46,336 nucleotides of DNA from Mycoplana azooxidifex (GCF_014196765.1 NZ_JACIEE010000004.1:1-46336); one strand, 5' to 3'; shown: positions 11,396 to 19,481, counted from the stretch's first letter. Program-made: numbers and translations. The notes: generated by a model from the letters alone, not told the origin.

Positions 11396-12670
11396 TTACT
11401 TCTTATCGAGCCCGTAGACGGAATGCAAAGTCCGCACCGCGAGTTCGGCATACGGTCCGTCGATCAGGATGGAAATCTTGATTTCCGAGGTGGTGATCGC
11501 CTTGATGTTGATACCCTTTTCGGCGAGGGCGCGGAAGGCGGAGGCGGCGACGCCCGCATGGCTGCGCATGCCGATGCCGATGACGGAGACCTTGACCAGG
11601 CCAGTCTCGTGCTGGATCACGTCGAAGCCAACCTGCGCTTTCGCAGCCTCGAGCACCTTGAGCGCCTTTTCGACATCCCCCGACGGCACCGTGAAGGTCA
11701 TGTCGGTCTTCGAGCCATCCTCGGAGATGTTCTGGACGATCATGTCGACGTTAATATGGGCCTCGGCGAGCGGGCCGAAGATCGCAGCCGAGACGCCCGG
11801 GCGGTCGGCGACGCGCCTGAGAGAAATCTGCGCTTCATCCTTGGCATAGGCGATGCCGGTTACGACTTCCTGTTCCACGATCTCTTCCTCATCACAAATC
11901 AGCGTGCCGGGCGGGTTCAGAAGATCGCCCATGCCCGGCGCATCGGGATCCTCGAAGGACGAACGCACGAAGGTGCGCACCTTGTGCACCATGGCGAGCT
12001 CGACCGAGCGCACCTGCAGCACCTTGGCGCCCAGCGAAGCCATTTCCAGCATTTCCTCGAAGGCGATCTTCTTCAGCCGCCGCGCCTTCGGCTCGATGCG
12101 CGGGTCGGTCGTGTAGACGCCGTCGACGTCGGTGTAGATGTCGCAGCGGTCCGCCTTCACGCCTGCCGCGATCGCGACGGCCGAGGTATCGGAGCCGCCA
12201 CGGCCGAGCGTCGCGATGCGGTTGTCGGGACCGAGCCCCTGGAAACCGGCGACGACGGCGACCTGGCCCTCGCCCATGCGGCGGATGATCTCCTCGCCGT
12301 TGATATCCATGATGCGGGCCGCGCCATGGGCGTTGTCCGTCTTGATCGGGATCTGCCAGCCCTGCCAGGAGCGGGCATTGATGCCCATCGACTGCAACGC
12401 GATGGCCAGCAGGCCGGACGTCACCTGTTCGCCCGAGGCGACGATCGCGTCATATTCGCGCGCATCGTAGAAGGGAGAGTTGGCGCCCGTCGCCTTCGGC
12501 ATGCCATGGACCCAGCCGACCAACTCGTTGGTCTTGCCCGACATGGCGGAAACGACGACGGCGACCTCGTGGCCGGCATCGACCTCGCGTTTGACGTGGC
12601 GCGCGACATTGTGGATGCGGTCCAGGTCAGCGACGGAGGTCCCGCCGAATTTCATCACGATGCGTGCCAT
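11396..12670 (-). CDS. lysC: Aspartate kinase
   Basis: Phosphorylates L-aspartate to aspartyl-4-phosphate, the first step toward lysine, methionine, threonine and diaminopimelate. It has 424 residues. KFGGTS at 7-12 is the amino-acid kinase signature. The catalytic domain runs to about 245 and includes GRGGSDTSAVA and YTDVDGVYTTDPR. Two ACT domains follow from about 265 to the end and normally bind lysine or threonine for feedback control. The length fits a monofunctional enzyme with no homoserine dehydrogenase fusion. It is followed by ptsP and is probably co-transcribed with it. Confidence 0.97.
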   Translation of the reverse strand: MARIVMKFGGTSVADLDRIHNVARHVKREVDAGHEVAVVVSAMSGKTNELVGWVHGMPKATGANSPFYDAREYDAIVASGEQVTSGLLAIALQSMGINARSWQGWQIPIKTDNAHGAARIMDINGEEIIRRMGEGQVAVVAGFQGLGPDNRIATLGRGGSDTSAVAIAAGVKADRCDIYTDVDGVYTTDPRIEPKARRLKKIAFEEMLEMASLGAKVLQVRSVELAMVHKVRTFVRSSFEDPDAPGMGDLLNPPGTLICDEEEIVEQEVVTGIAYAKDEAQISLRRVADRPGVSAAIFGPLAEAHINVDMIVQNISEDGSKTDMTFTVPSGDVEKALKVLEAAKAQVGFDVIQHETGLVKVSVIGIGMRSHAGVAASAFRALAEKGINIKAITTSEIKISILIDGPYAELAVRTLHSVYGLDKK

Positions 12671-12796
12671 ATCTGTCTACCGGTACTGATGGGTCGCGCG
12701 GACGCGCGCGGGATTTCGCGGGGTCTCTTAGCGGATGAGGGGGCAGCGCGCAATGGCGAGGCCCGGCCTCATGGAACGCGGTCCCGCCGGCAGCGC

Positions 12797-13036
12797 TCAT
12801 CCGAGCCAGCGGGGACTGTCGCCGCCGATGCCCGGATGCACCGCCGGACCATCTCCACGGCAATTGCCGCAGCGGATAGAAGCTTCCGCCCCTAGGTCGG
12901 CTTCGTCGAGAAGCCGCTTGTCACCCCGCACCCTCAATATCGCGAGCGCCCGCCGTTCCGCCGCCCTCTGCCGGCGCTTCTCGAGCCACAGCCGCACCGC
13001 TTTTCTGTATGCCCGCCACGCCGACATCCTGGACAT
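12797..13036 (-). CDS. DUF1127-like small protein
   Basis: Predicted 79-residue basic protein. The stretch AWRAYRKAVRLWLEKRRQRAAERRALAILRVRGDKRLLDEADLG resembles the DUF1127 (YjiS-like) signature: an Arg-rich amphipathic helix, then a short DxRLLxDxGL-like end. The C-terminal tail has a CGNC pair and is not family-like. ATG 13036 is preceded by GGAGGG 4 nt upstream, which decides it over TTG/ATG choices at 13081 and 13027. It is divergent from a LysR gene, an arrangement seen for many DUF1127 genes in rhizobia. DUF1127 proteins have been linked to RNA binding and phosphate or carbon metabolism in Agrobacterium; no function is shown here. Confidence 0.6.
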   Translation of the reverse strand: MSRMSAWRAYRKAVRLWLEKRRQRAAERRALAILRVRGDKRLLDEADLGAEASIRCGNCRGDGPAVHPGIGGDSPRWLG

Positions 13037-13074
13037 CTCGCCCTCCGTTCCTCGGGGCGATCGTCCGTGGCCGC

Positions 13075-13103
13075 TCGACATTTCACAAACAAATAGATAT
13101 GAT
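13075..13103 (+). promoter_or_regulatory. Predicted promoter of the LysR gene
   Basis: TCGACA (13075-13080), a 17-nt spacer and TATGAT (13098-13103), each matching the sigma-70 hexamer at five of six positions. Transcription would start near 13110, so in-frame ATGs at 13099 and 13102 cannot be the start and ATG 13135 is favoured. Confidence 0.55.
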
Positions 13104-13114
13104 GCCAGGCATCA
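13100..13114. promoter_or_regulatory. Palindromic operator candidate between DUF1127 and LysR genes
   Basis: TGATGCCAGGCATCA is a perfect 15-base palindrome with an odd central base. It overlaps the -10 box and start site of the LysR promoter and lies between the two divergent genes. Binding here by the LysR protein would repress its own gene and could control the DUF1127 gene. Confidence 0.5.
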
Positions 13115-13134
13115 GAAAAATCGATGGCGTGACG

Positions 13135-14001
13135 ATGTCGCTGGCGCTCGAAAGTGAACTGCTGCGGACCTTCCTCGTGATCGCCGAGACGGGCAACGTC
13201 ACGCGTGCGGCCGATGCGCTGGGGCGGACCCAGTCCGCCATCAGCATGCAGGTCAAGCGGCTCGAGGAAATCGTCCGCGCGCCGCTCTTCGAGCGCGGCC
13301 CCCGCGGTGTGGCGCTGTCGCCGGACGGGGAGCGGCTCGTCCCCTATGCCCAGCGCATCGTCGGCCTGATCGACGAGACGACCTCGGCCATGCGCGCCCG
13401 TCCGCTGGACGGGCCGGTGAGGGTCGGAATCCCCGAAGAGTACACCCAGACCGTATTGCCGAGGGCGCTTGCCGCCTTCGCCGAGTGCCATCCGGCAACC
13501 GAGGTGACGGTCCAGTGCGGCCATTCCGTCCAGCTGATGTCGGCGCTGGAGAGTGACGAGCTCGACATCGTCGTCGTCTTCGACTGGCGCGGTTCGCTAT
13601 CGGGCGAGGTCCTCTGCATCGATCCGACCGTCTGGGTCACCTCGCGCGCCCACGATATTCATCTGGTGCGCCCGGTGCCGATCGCCGTCTACCGGAACTC
13701 CAGCTGGTACCGCGACTTCGCGATCACCTCGCTCCGGCAGCATGCCATCCCCTATCGCGAAGCGTTCGGCTGCGACACCTGCGGCGGGCTGAAGACGGCG
13801 GTCTCGGCCGGCCTCGCGATCGCGCCGCTGGCGCGCGGCAACATCCCCGCCTCCGGCCGCGAACTGACACGCGAGGACGGTTTCCCGCCGGTCGATTCCT
13901 CGCGTGTCGTGCTGAAACGCAATCCCAGGCGCTCCAGCCCGGCCGTCGACGGCATGGCCAAGGTCGTCCGGACCGCATTTCAGCCCGTACCTTCCGGTTG
14001 A
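13135..14001 (+). CDS. LysR family transcriptional regulator
   Basis: Predicted DNA-binding regulator of 288 residues. The winged helix-turn-helix is at about residues 3-62 (LLRTFLVIAETGNVTRAADALGRTQSAISMQVKRLEE), followed by a periplasmic-binding-like effector domain from about 85 to 285. The effector domain contains CDTCGG, whose two Cys residues are unusual enough to note. ATG 13135 is chosen because the upstream in-frame ATGs fall inside the predicted promoter; the frame is open back to 13009. It is divergent from a DUF1127-like gene across a 15-bp palindrome, its likely operator. The inducer and wider regulon are unknown. Confidence 0.88.
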   Translation: MSLALESELLRTFLVIAETGNVTRAADALGRTQSAISMQVKRLEEIVRAPLFERGPRGVALSPDGERLVPYAQRIVGLIDETTSAMRARPLDGPVRVGIPEEYTQTVLPRALAAFAECHPATEVTVQCGHSVQLMSALESDELDIVVVFDWRGSLSGEVLCIDPTVWVTSRAHDIHLVRPVPIAVYRNSSWYRDFAITSLRQHAIPYREAFGCDTCGGLKTAVSAGLAIAPLARGNIPASGRELTREDGFPPVDSSRVVLKRNPRRSSPAVDGMAKVVRTAFQPVPSG

Positions 14002-14170
14002 CGGATCGACCGCGGCACGGGCGGGCCGGCTGCGTCGTGAATCCCGACGCCTGCACGGTTGCAACGACGGCCGGATCGGTCAAGAATGCGACCCTCGAGC
14101 GGCACGGGACGACCGGCATCCGGCCTCGTCGTCGCGCTGGCAGGACGCGACCCGAACGGAGTTCCTATTC

Positions 14171-14572
14171 ATGTCCGACGATTTCCACGCCTTCATTCAG
14201 AAACGCAAGGAAGTGGCGCGCGCCTATGTCAACGGCGATGCAGCCCCGCTCGAACGGATCGCCGCGGTCGATTTCCCCGCCAGCTTCTTCCACCCGAAGG
14301 GGGCTGTGGTCGAGGGTGCGGAGCGGGTGTTGGCGCGCTATACCGACGATGCCACGGCCTTCTGTCCGGGTGGCGAAAGCGACATCGAGATCATCCAGAT
14401 GGGACACGACACCAAGGTCGGCTACTGGGTCGGCTATCAGAACGCCTCGGTCCGCCTGAAGGGCGTGCCCGATCCCGTGCAGATGCGCCTGCGCGTGACC
14501 GAGATATTTCGCCGCACCAACGGCCAATGGCAACTCGTTCACCGGCACGCCGACATGCCGCAAGCTCGATAG
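14171..14572 (+). CDS. NTF2-like (SnoaL/DUF4440-type) protein
   Basis: Soluble protein of 133 residues with the layout of the NTF2-like fold: an N-terminal helix (IQKRKEVARAYVNGDAAPLERIA), a strand region with FFHPKGAVVEGAERV, and a C-terminal sheet ending in VTEIFRRTNGQWQLVHRHAD, the typical SnoaL/DUF4440 closing motif. GGAG at 14158-14161 lies 9 nt before ATG 14171. Such proteins act as small-molecule isomerases or hydrolases, or as non-catalytic ligand binders; the substrate cannot be told. It follows the LysR gene by 169 bases on the same strand and may share its transcript. Confidence 0.8.
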   Translation: MSDDFHAFIQKRKEVARAYVNGDAAPLERIAAVDFPASFFHPKGAVVEGAERVLARYTDDATAFCPGGESDIEIIQMGHDTKVGYWVGYQNASVRLKGVPDPVQMRLRVTEIFRRTNGQWQLVHRHADMPQAR

Positions 14573-14737
14573 GATAGCGGAAAGCCGCACGGCGTCGCCT
14601 TGCCTGGCTTGCCACGCGGACGGCAGATCGAAACGGGCGGGCCGCGAGCGCCGTCCGCCCATGGTGGCATGGTCGCGCCCCTTGACTTCCCCGCCGGTTC
14701 GTCCGACTTCAACACCGCAGGCAACAAGGAGTTTCCC

Positions 14738-15487
14738 ATGACCGAGGCAGCACGCACGACCATCGACCAGGCCGAAGTCGACCGGTTTTCGGCGATGGCC
14801 GCGGAATGGTGGGATCCGACCGGCAAGTTCCGCCCGCTGCACAAGTTCAACCCGGTTCGCCTCAGCTATATCCGCGACCTGGCCTCGGCGCATTTCGACC
14901 GCGACCCGAAGGCGCATCGCCCGCTGGAGGGCCTGCGCGTGCTCGACATCGGCTGCGGCGGCGGCCTCCTGTCGGAACCGATGGCCCGGATGGGCGCTGC
15001 CGTCGTCGGCGCCGACGCCTCGGAAAAGAACATCGGCATCGCCAAGACCCACGCTGCCGGCTCCGGCGTCGAGGTGGACTATCGCGCCGTGACGGCCGAG
15101 GCGCTGGCCGAGGCCGGCGAGAGTTTCGACATCGTGCTCAACATGGAGGTGGTAGAACACGTCGCCGACGTGGATTTCTTCCTCACCACCTGCGCGTCGA
15201 TGGTTCGGCCCGGCGGCATGATGTTCGTCGCCACCATCAACCGCACCCTGAAGGCGGCCGCCCTTGCCATCTTCGCGGCCGAGAACGTCCTGCGCTGGCT
15301 GCCGAAGGGAACGCACCAGTACGAAAAGCTGGTCCGCCCGGAAGAGATCGAAAAGCCGCTCACAGCATCCGGCCTGACCGTCACCGACCGCACCGGCGTC
15401 TTCTTCAGCCCACTATCCAATCAGTGGAACCTGTCGAAGGACATGGACGTCAACTACATGCTGGTGGCGCAGCGGCCGAAGGCCTGA
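14738..15487 (+). CDS. ubiG: Ubiquinone biosynthesis O-methyltransferase
   Basis: Carries out both O-methylations in ubiquinone synthesis, using S-adenosylmethionine. It has 249 residues, as usual. Family features include the N-terminal [28 protein letters not shown] block and motif [14 protein letters not shown] at 68-80. Motif VVEHV follows mid-domain, and NRT is near the membrane-binding loop. ATG 14738 is preceded by AAGGAG (14726-14731), and the upstream frame back to 14600 is not family-like. It is convergent with the DUF1178 gene. Confidence 0.96.
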   Translation: MTEAARTTIDQAEVDRFSAMAAEWWDPTGKFRPLHKFNPVRLSYIRDLASAHFDRDPKAHRPLEGLRVLDIGCGGGLLSEPMARMGAAVVGADASEKNIGIAKTHAAGSGVEVDYRAVTAEALAEAGESFDIVLNMEVVEHVADVDFFLTTCASMVRPGGMMFVATINRTLKAAALAIFAAENVLRWLPKGTHQYEKLVRPEEIEKPLTASGLTVTDRTGVFFSPLSNQWNLSKDMDVNYMLVAQRPKA

Positions 15488-15520
15488 TTGCCCAGGCGAA
15501 GCCACTGCATCCTTCGGCGA

Positions 15521-15537
15521 CCTGCCGGCGCGGCAGG
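15521..15537. terminator. Hairpin between convergent ubiG and DUF1178 genes
   Basis: CCTGCCG and CGGCAGG form a perfect 7-bp stem with a 3-nt loop, 33 bases after the ubiG stop and 17 bases past the DUF1178 stop. No T run follows on either strand, so it may be a weak or Rho-assisted terminator. Confidence 0.35.
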
Positions 15538-15554
15538 CCAGCCCGCATCCGTCG

Positions 15555-15983
15555 TCAGTTCGTCTCGTCCGGCAGGACCGGCAGCGGCGCGATCTCCACG
15601 CCCTCCTCGATCAACTCGCGCGCCTCTTGCGCGGTCGCCTTGCCGATCAGCCCCCGCTGCTCGGCTTCGCCATAGTGGATCTTGCGTGCCTCTTCGGGGA
15701 AACGCTCGCCGACGTCCTCGGCATTGGCGCGGATCGTCGCCACGAGTTCGCGCAGCTTGCCCACCATCTCCTGGTTGTGCGCCGTCATGACCGCATGCCG
15801 CCGCTCCTCCTTATTGCGGGCGGTCGAGACGGACGGCGCCATCAGGCGCTTCGTCACGCGCGGCGAGCCGCAGGCCGGACAGCTGACGAGCGAGCGCTCC
15901 CTCTGTCGGTCGAAGTCTTCGGACGAGCCGAACCAGCCCTCGAATTCGTGGGCGTTGTCACAGACGATGTCGTAGCGGATCAC
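15555..15983 (-). CDS. DUF1178 family protein
   Basis: Conserved alphaproteobacterial protein of unknown function, 142 residues. The start is GTG 15983, which overlaps the stop codon of the upstream amidase in a GTGA arrangement; the family opens with (M)IRYDIVCDNAHEFEGWFGSS, as seen here. Cys 8, Cys 35 and Cys 38 (CPACGS) suggest a zinc-ribbon-like N-terminus. The C-terminal half is helical and ends EEGVEIAPLPVLPDE, also typical. Last gene of the comF-grxC-amidase-DUF1178 operon; translational coupling to the amidase is implied by the overlap. Confidence 0.93.
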   Translation of the reverse strand: MIRYDIVCDNAHEFEGWFGSSEDFDRQRERSLVSCPACGSPRVTKRLMAPSVSTARNKEERRHAVMTAHNQEMVGKLRELVATIRANAEDVGERFPEEARKIHYGEAEQRGLIGKATAQEARELIEEGVEIAPLPVLPDETN

Positions 15984-16837
15984 GCGGCGACGCCTCCCTT
16001 CGCGGGAAGGATGACCTCCTCCACGGAAAACGGGCGACCGTTCTTCAGGTTGGGGATCCGGTCGCGCACGGCCTTGACCGCCGCCACGTCGATGTCGGCG
16101 ACAATCACCGCCTCCCCGCTCCCGCCGGCAACTGCAAGTACACGGCCCCAAGGGTCGATGATGATCGAATGGCCGAAGGTCTCGCGGCCGTCCTGGTGAA
16201 GGCCTGCCTGGGCGGCCGCGACGATATAGACGCCGTTCTCGATGGCGCGCGCACGCAGCAGCGTTTCCCAGTGCGCCTCGCCTGTCTGACGGGTGAAGGC
16301 TGCCGGCACGGAGATGATCTCGGCGCCGGCCTGCGCCTCGGCCTTGAAGAGCTCGGGGAAGCGAACGTCGTAGCAGATCGTAAAGCCGAGCCTGCCGAAC
16401 GGCAGTTGCGCCACCTTGGCGACGCTGCCGGGCGTATAGGCCGCGCTCTCGCGCCAGCTTTCGCCGTTGTCCAGGTTGACGTCGAACATGTGGATCTTGT
16501 CGTAGCTGCAGACCCGCCCGCCGCCCGGGGCAAACAGGAAACCGCGATTGGCGATCTTGCCGTCTTCCCGCGCGATCGCCGTCGAGCCGACATGCACGAA
16601 CACGCCGAGCTCAGTGGCAAGGTTTTCGGCGGTGCGGATGATGAGGTCGCCCGGCTCGGCCTTGAGCACGGCCCTCAGCCCGCTCCGGTCCCGCTGCACC
16701 GCACCCGTCATTTCCGGGGTCTGGATGTAGGTGGCGCCGTCGCCCGCAGCCTGCCGCACCAGTCGCGCCATGGCCTCGGCATTGGCTTGCGGGTCTGTTC
16801 CGGAGCACATCTGGACGGCGGCGATCCTCACGGACAT
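15980..16837 (-). CDS. Nitrilase-superfamily amidase (Nit-like, deaminated glutathione amidase type)
   Basis: Carbon-nitrogen hydrolase of 285 residues. The catalytic triad is complete: Glu 42 (TPEM), Lys 114 (YDKIHMFDV) and Cys 155 (ICYDVRFPE). The HMFDV and CYDVRFPEL signatures match the Nit1/Nit2-type branch, whose members hydrolyse deaminated glutathione or omega-amides made by transaminase side reactions. The neighbouring glutaredoxin gene, 12 nt upstream, fits a glutathione-linked metabolite-repair role, though the exact substrate is inferred. It overlaps DUF1178 by 4 bases. Confidence 0.92.
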   Translation of the reverse strand: MSVRIAAVQMCSGTDPQANAEAMARLVRQAAGDGATYIQTPEMTGAVQRDRSGLRAVLKAEPGDLIIRTAENLATELGVFVHVGSTAIAREDGKIANRGFLFAPGGGRVCSYDKIHMFDVNLDNGESWRESAAYTPGSVAKVAQLPFGRLGFTICYDVRFPELFKAEAQAGAEIISVPAAFTRQTGEAHWETLLRARAIENGVYIVAAAQAGLHQDGRETFGHSIIIDPWGRVLAVAGGSGEAVIVADIDVAAVKAVRDRIPNLKNGRPFSVEEVILPAKGGVAA

Positions 16838-16849
16838 CGGTCTTGCTCC

Positions 16850-17107
16850 TCAGGCAGCCAGCAGCGGATCAAGTTTCCCGGCGCGCTCCAGCGCTTGCAG
16901 GTCGTCGCAGCCACCGACATGCGTCCCGTCGATGAAGATCTGCGGGAAGGTGTTGCGGCCGCTGGCCCGCTTGATCATCTCCTGGCGGAGATCGGGCGCA
17001 TAGGTCGCATCGAATTCGTTGAAGGCGACGCCCTTGGTTTCCAGGAGCTTCTTGGCCGCGGCGCAATAGCCGCAGAACTGCCGGGTGTAGATGTCGATAG
17101 AAGCCAT
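16850..17107 (-). CDS. grxC: Glutaredoxin 3
   Basis: Glutathione-dependent dithiol oxidoreductase of 85 residues, the normal size for GrxC. The active-site motif is CGYC at 12-15, with TFPQIFIDG (cis-Pro loop) and GGCDDL (glutathione binding) further on. ATG 17107 is chosen over TTG 17116: GGAG lies 10 nt upstream of the ATG but only 2 nt from the TTG. It is 41 nt downstream of comF and 12 nt upstream of the amidase, within one operon. Confidence 0.96.
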   Translation of the reverse strand: MASIDIYTRQFCGYCAAAKKLLETKGVAFNEFDATYAPDLRQEMIKRASGRNTFPQIFIDGTHVGGCDDLQALERAGKLDPLLAA

Positions 17108-17148
17108 GCTATGCAATCTCCATAGGCGCTGAGCTGTTGTTCACCTTT

Positions 17149-17925
17149 TCATATATGATCCGCAAGTGCCCTTGCAAAGGTCAGGACGCAGACTTCCGCC
17201 GCACCGCCGCGCTTGAGCGCCCGGGTGGCGGCCGCGACCGTGGCTCCCGTCGTGTAGACGTCGTCGATGAGTAGGACCCGCTTGCCGAAGAGCGAAACCC
17301 GCCCCTCCCCGGTCACGGAGAAGGCGCCCTTCACGTTGTCGCGGCGCGCATTCGCGCCGAGCCCTATCTGCTGCCGCGTCCGCCGCGTGCGCTTGAGTGC
17401 ACTGAGAACGAGCGGCTTCCCGGTCTGCCGGGCGATCGCCCGCGCCAGCTCCGACGCCTGGTTGAACTTGCGGGCGAGCAGCCTGTAGCGATGGAGCGGC
17501 ACGGGGACGATCACATCGCAATCGGCCAGCAACCCGTCTCCCGCCCTGACCATCCAGCCCGCCATCATCGGCGCCAGGTCCGTGCGGTCGCGGTACTTGA
17601 GATTGTGCACCAGCGTTCGGGCGAGGCCATCGTGCACGACCGCAGAGCGCAGCCGGGCAAAGGGCGGAGGGTTGGCGATCGCATCCGCGCTCAGGATGCC
17701 GCTGCCGAGATCATGCGAGAAGGGAACGCCGAGCACCTCGCAATAGGGTCGCTCTATGAAACGCAGCGACGACCAGCAGTGGGCGCAGATGCCAGCGTGC
17801 CGCCCGAGCAGAACCTGGCATCCTGGACAGCACGGCGGATAAACGAATGCGAGCGCAGCCGCCGCCACACCGCGGCCGCCTCGCAGCACGATGTCATAAA
17901 ACCCGGCAAGACCTGTTTGCGTCAT
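17149..17925 (-). CDS. comF: ComF family protein (phosphoribosyltransferase-like)
   Basis: Protein of 258 residues. An N-terminal cysteine cluster (CCPGC about 31-35 and CAHC about 46-49) looks like a zinc-binding site. The C-terminal domain has phosphoribosyltransferase features: VIVPVPLHRYRLLARKFNQASELA and the PRPP loop VLLIDDVYTTGAT. ComF homologues take part in DNA uptake in competent bacteria, but alphaproteobacterial members are mostly uncharacterised. ATG 17925 is preferred to GTG 17961. First gene of the comF-grxC-amidase-DUF1178 run, divergent from the methyltransferase gene. Confidence 0.93.
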   Translation of the reverse strand: MTQTGLAGFYDIVLRGGRGVAAAALAFVYPPCCPGCQVLLGRHAGICAHCWSSLRFIERPYCEVLGVPFSHDLGSGILSADAIANPPPFARLRSAVVHDGLARTLVHNLKYRDRTDLAPMMAGWMVRAGDGLLADCDVIVPVPLHRYRLLARKFNQASELARAIARQTGKPLVLSALKRTRRTRQQIGLGANARRDNVKGAFSVTGEGRVSLFGKRVLLIDDVYTTGATVAAATRALKRGGAAEVCVLTFARALADHI

Positions 17926-18010
17926 GCGGTTGACATCCCCATCTCCATGACGCCATTGCACGGCGGGTCCACCCCTGCAGAAAAGCGTACCAAACGACGG
18001 GAAGTGTTCC

Positions 18011-18886
18011 TTGGAAGCGATCTTCGATCAAGCCCTGGTTGAAAAGAACAGACTGCGTGCAATCGGCTCGTCGGCGGAGCCGGTCGATTTCCTCCTGAAG
18101 GTCGCCGCCGAAGAGCTGTCGGAGCGGCTTGCCGTCGTCGAGCGCCGGTTCGACGAGGCAGCCGAGATCCACGGCTATTCCGGCCTGGTCTCCAGGGCGC
18201 TCGCCCGCACGGGCAAGATCGGAAGGATGGCGCGGGTCGAGACCGATCCCCGCTTTGCAGCACCCGGCGACATCTTCCTCAAGGCGCCGCTGGAGCAGTT
18301 GCCGCTCGCGCCGGCCTCGATCAATCTCGCCGTGTCGCCGCTGTCGCTGCATCTGACCAACGACACGCCGGGCGTCTTCGTGCAGATCCGCCGCGCGCTC
18401 AGGCCGGACGGGCTGTTCCTGGCCGCCATCCCCGGCGGCGACACGCTGCAGGAACTGCGCGACGTGCTTCTCCAGACCGAGATCGAGATGACGGGTGGGG
18501 CCAGCCCGCGCGTCATTCCCTTTGCCGACATCCGCGACATCGGCGCGCTGCTCCAGCGCGCCGGCTTCGCCCTGCCGGTCACCGACAAGGAGACATACAC
18601 CGTCCGCTACGATTCGATCTTTCCGCTGATGAAGGATCTGCGCGCGATGGGGATGTCCAATCCGCTCTCCGCCCGCAGCCGCAAGCCGCTGACGCGCGCC
18701 TTCTTCCTGCGCGCGGCCGAACTCTATGCCGAACGTTACTCCGACCCCGACGGCCGGATCCGCGCCACCTTCTCGATCATCTATCTGTCGGGCTGGGCGC
18801 CGCACGAGAGCCAGCAGAAGCCCTTGAAGCCCGGTTCGGCGAAAGTACGGCTTGCGGACGCGCTGAAGGCGAAGACGACAGGCTGA
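18011..18886 (+). CDS. NDUFAF5/BioC-like methyltransferase-fold protein with degenerate SAM motif
   Basis: Protein of 291 residues that aligns by eye with mitochondrial complex I assembly factor NDUFAF5: IFDQALVEKNRLRA at the N-terminus, VSPLSLHLTNDTPGVFVQIRRALRPDGLFLAAIPGGDTLQELR in the middle, and a late MKDLRAMGMSN. The place where motif I (LDLGCGxG) should be instead reads AAEIHGYSG, so SAM binding is doubtful. The start is TTG 18011, with GGGAAG 6 nt upstream; no ATG or GTG is available in frame before it. It is divergent from comF and convergent with the pilin gene. It may hydroxylate or modify a respiratory subunit, but this is inference. Confidence 0.82.
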   Translation: MEAIFDQALVEKNRLRAIGSSAEPVDFLLKVAAEELSERLAVVERRFDEAAEIHGYSGLVSRALARTGKIGRMARVETDPRFAAPGDIFLKAPLEQLPLAPASINLAVSPLSLHLTNDTPGVFVQIRRALRPDGLFLAAIPGGDTLQELRDVLLQTEIEMTGGASPRVIPFADIRDIGALLQRAGFALPVTDKETYTVRYDSIFPLMKDLRAMGMSNPLSARSRKPLTRAFFLRAAELYAERYSDPDGRIRATFSIIYLSGWAPHESQQKPLKPGSAKVRLADALKAKTTG

Positions 18887-18934
18887 CGCACGTCGCCCGC
18901 CGCGGCACATCGATTGAACGAGGAGTGGTGCCGC

Positions 18935-19102
18935 TCACGGGCGGTCGAGGCTGTCTCCGACGATCGTGAAGGTGTTGTTCAGCTCGCCCGTAAACGCCCT
19001 GAGGCCGCTGACGACCGCGACCGATATCATGACGGCGATGAGGCAGTACTCGACGGCGGTGGCGCCGCTTCGGTCCAGCAGGAAATTTCTGAGCAGACGC
19101 AT
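18935..19102 (-). CDS. Flp-type (type IVb) pilin
   Basis: A 55-residue protein. It begins MRLLRNFLLDRSGATAVEYC and continues with a hydrophobic stretch to residue 36, then a short polar tail. The G-ATAVEY junction is the Flp prepilin peptidase site, with the expected Glu 5 and Tyr 6 of the mature pilin; the following residue is Cys instead of the common Gly. ATG 19102 has GAGG 5 nt upstream. No cpa/tad assembly genes or prepilin peptidase are in the window, so it is an orphan pilin that would depend on machinery elsewhere. The gene upstream encodes a small membrane protein, 58 nt away. Confidence 0.88.
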   Translation of the reverse strand: MRLLRNFLLDRSGATAVEYCLIAVMISVAVVSGLRAFTGELNNTFTIVGDSLDRP

Positions 19103-19160
19103 GACAACCTCGCTTCAATCTCTTGCCGGATCCGAGGCGAAAGTCGCTTCGGACACTGGC

Positions 19161-19481
19161 TCAGCAGCCGTTCGTACCGTTCTCGCCGACGATGCAGACG
19201 GCGCCGGGCATCTCCTGGAGAACGCTGCGGCGAACAGTGTAGCGCTTGCCTTCGCCGCGCCTGGGCACCGAGCCGGTCGACATCATGTCGAATTCGCCTG
19301 GCGTCTGGGCCATGATGCGCGTGTTCGTCCTGGACGACAGGACCGGCGCCAGCACGAGCGCAAGCGCGATCGCGGCCGTGCCGAACAGAAGCGCAAGGTT
19401 GAGGACGCCGATCCGGCCATTGCCGGTTACCGTCGTCAGTTCCTTGTCCTGAACTGCCTGCCAGAATTCGTCGTCCCGCAT
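19161..19481 (-). CDS. Hypothetical single-pass membrane protein
   Basis: I do not recognise a named family. The protein has 106 residues if it starts at ATG 19481 (MRDDEFWQAVQDKELTTVTGNGRIG); ATG 19532 would add 17 charged residues, and neither start has a strong ribosome site. It has one membrane segment (about 26-46, LNLALLFGTAAIALALVLAPVL). A 60-residue C-terminal tail follows, with two Cys residues near the end (AVCIVGENGTNGC) that could form a disulfide if periplasmic. It lies directly upstream of the Flp pilin gene on the same strand. Confidence 0.7.
   Translation of the reverse strand: MRDDEFWQAVQDKELTTVTGNGRIGVLNLALLFGTAAIALALVLAPVLSSRTNTRIMAQTPGEFDMMSTGSVPRRGEGKRYTVRRSVLQEMPGAVCIVGENGTNGC

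Noticed and set aside
13009-13134. N-terminal extension of the LysR gene to an upstream start
   Set aside because: The extension crosses the predicted promoter and operator and adds 42 residues that LysR proteins do not have.
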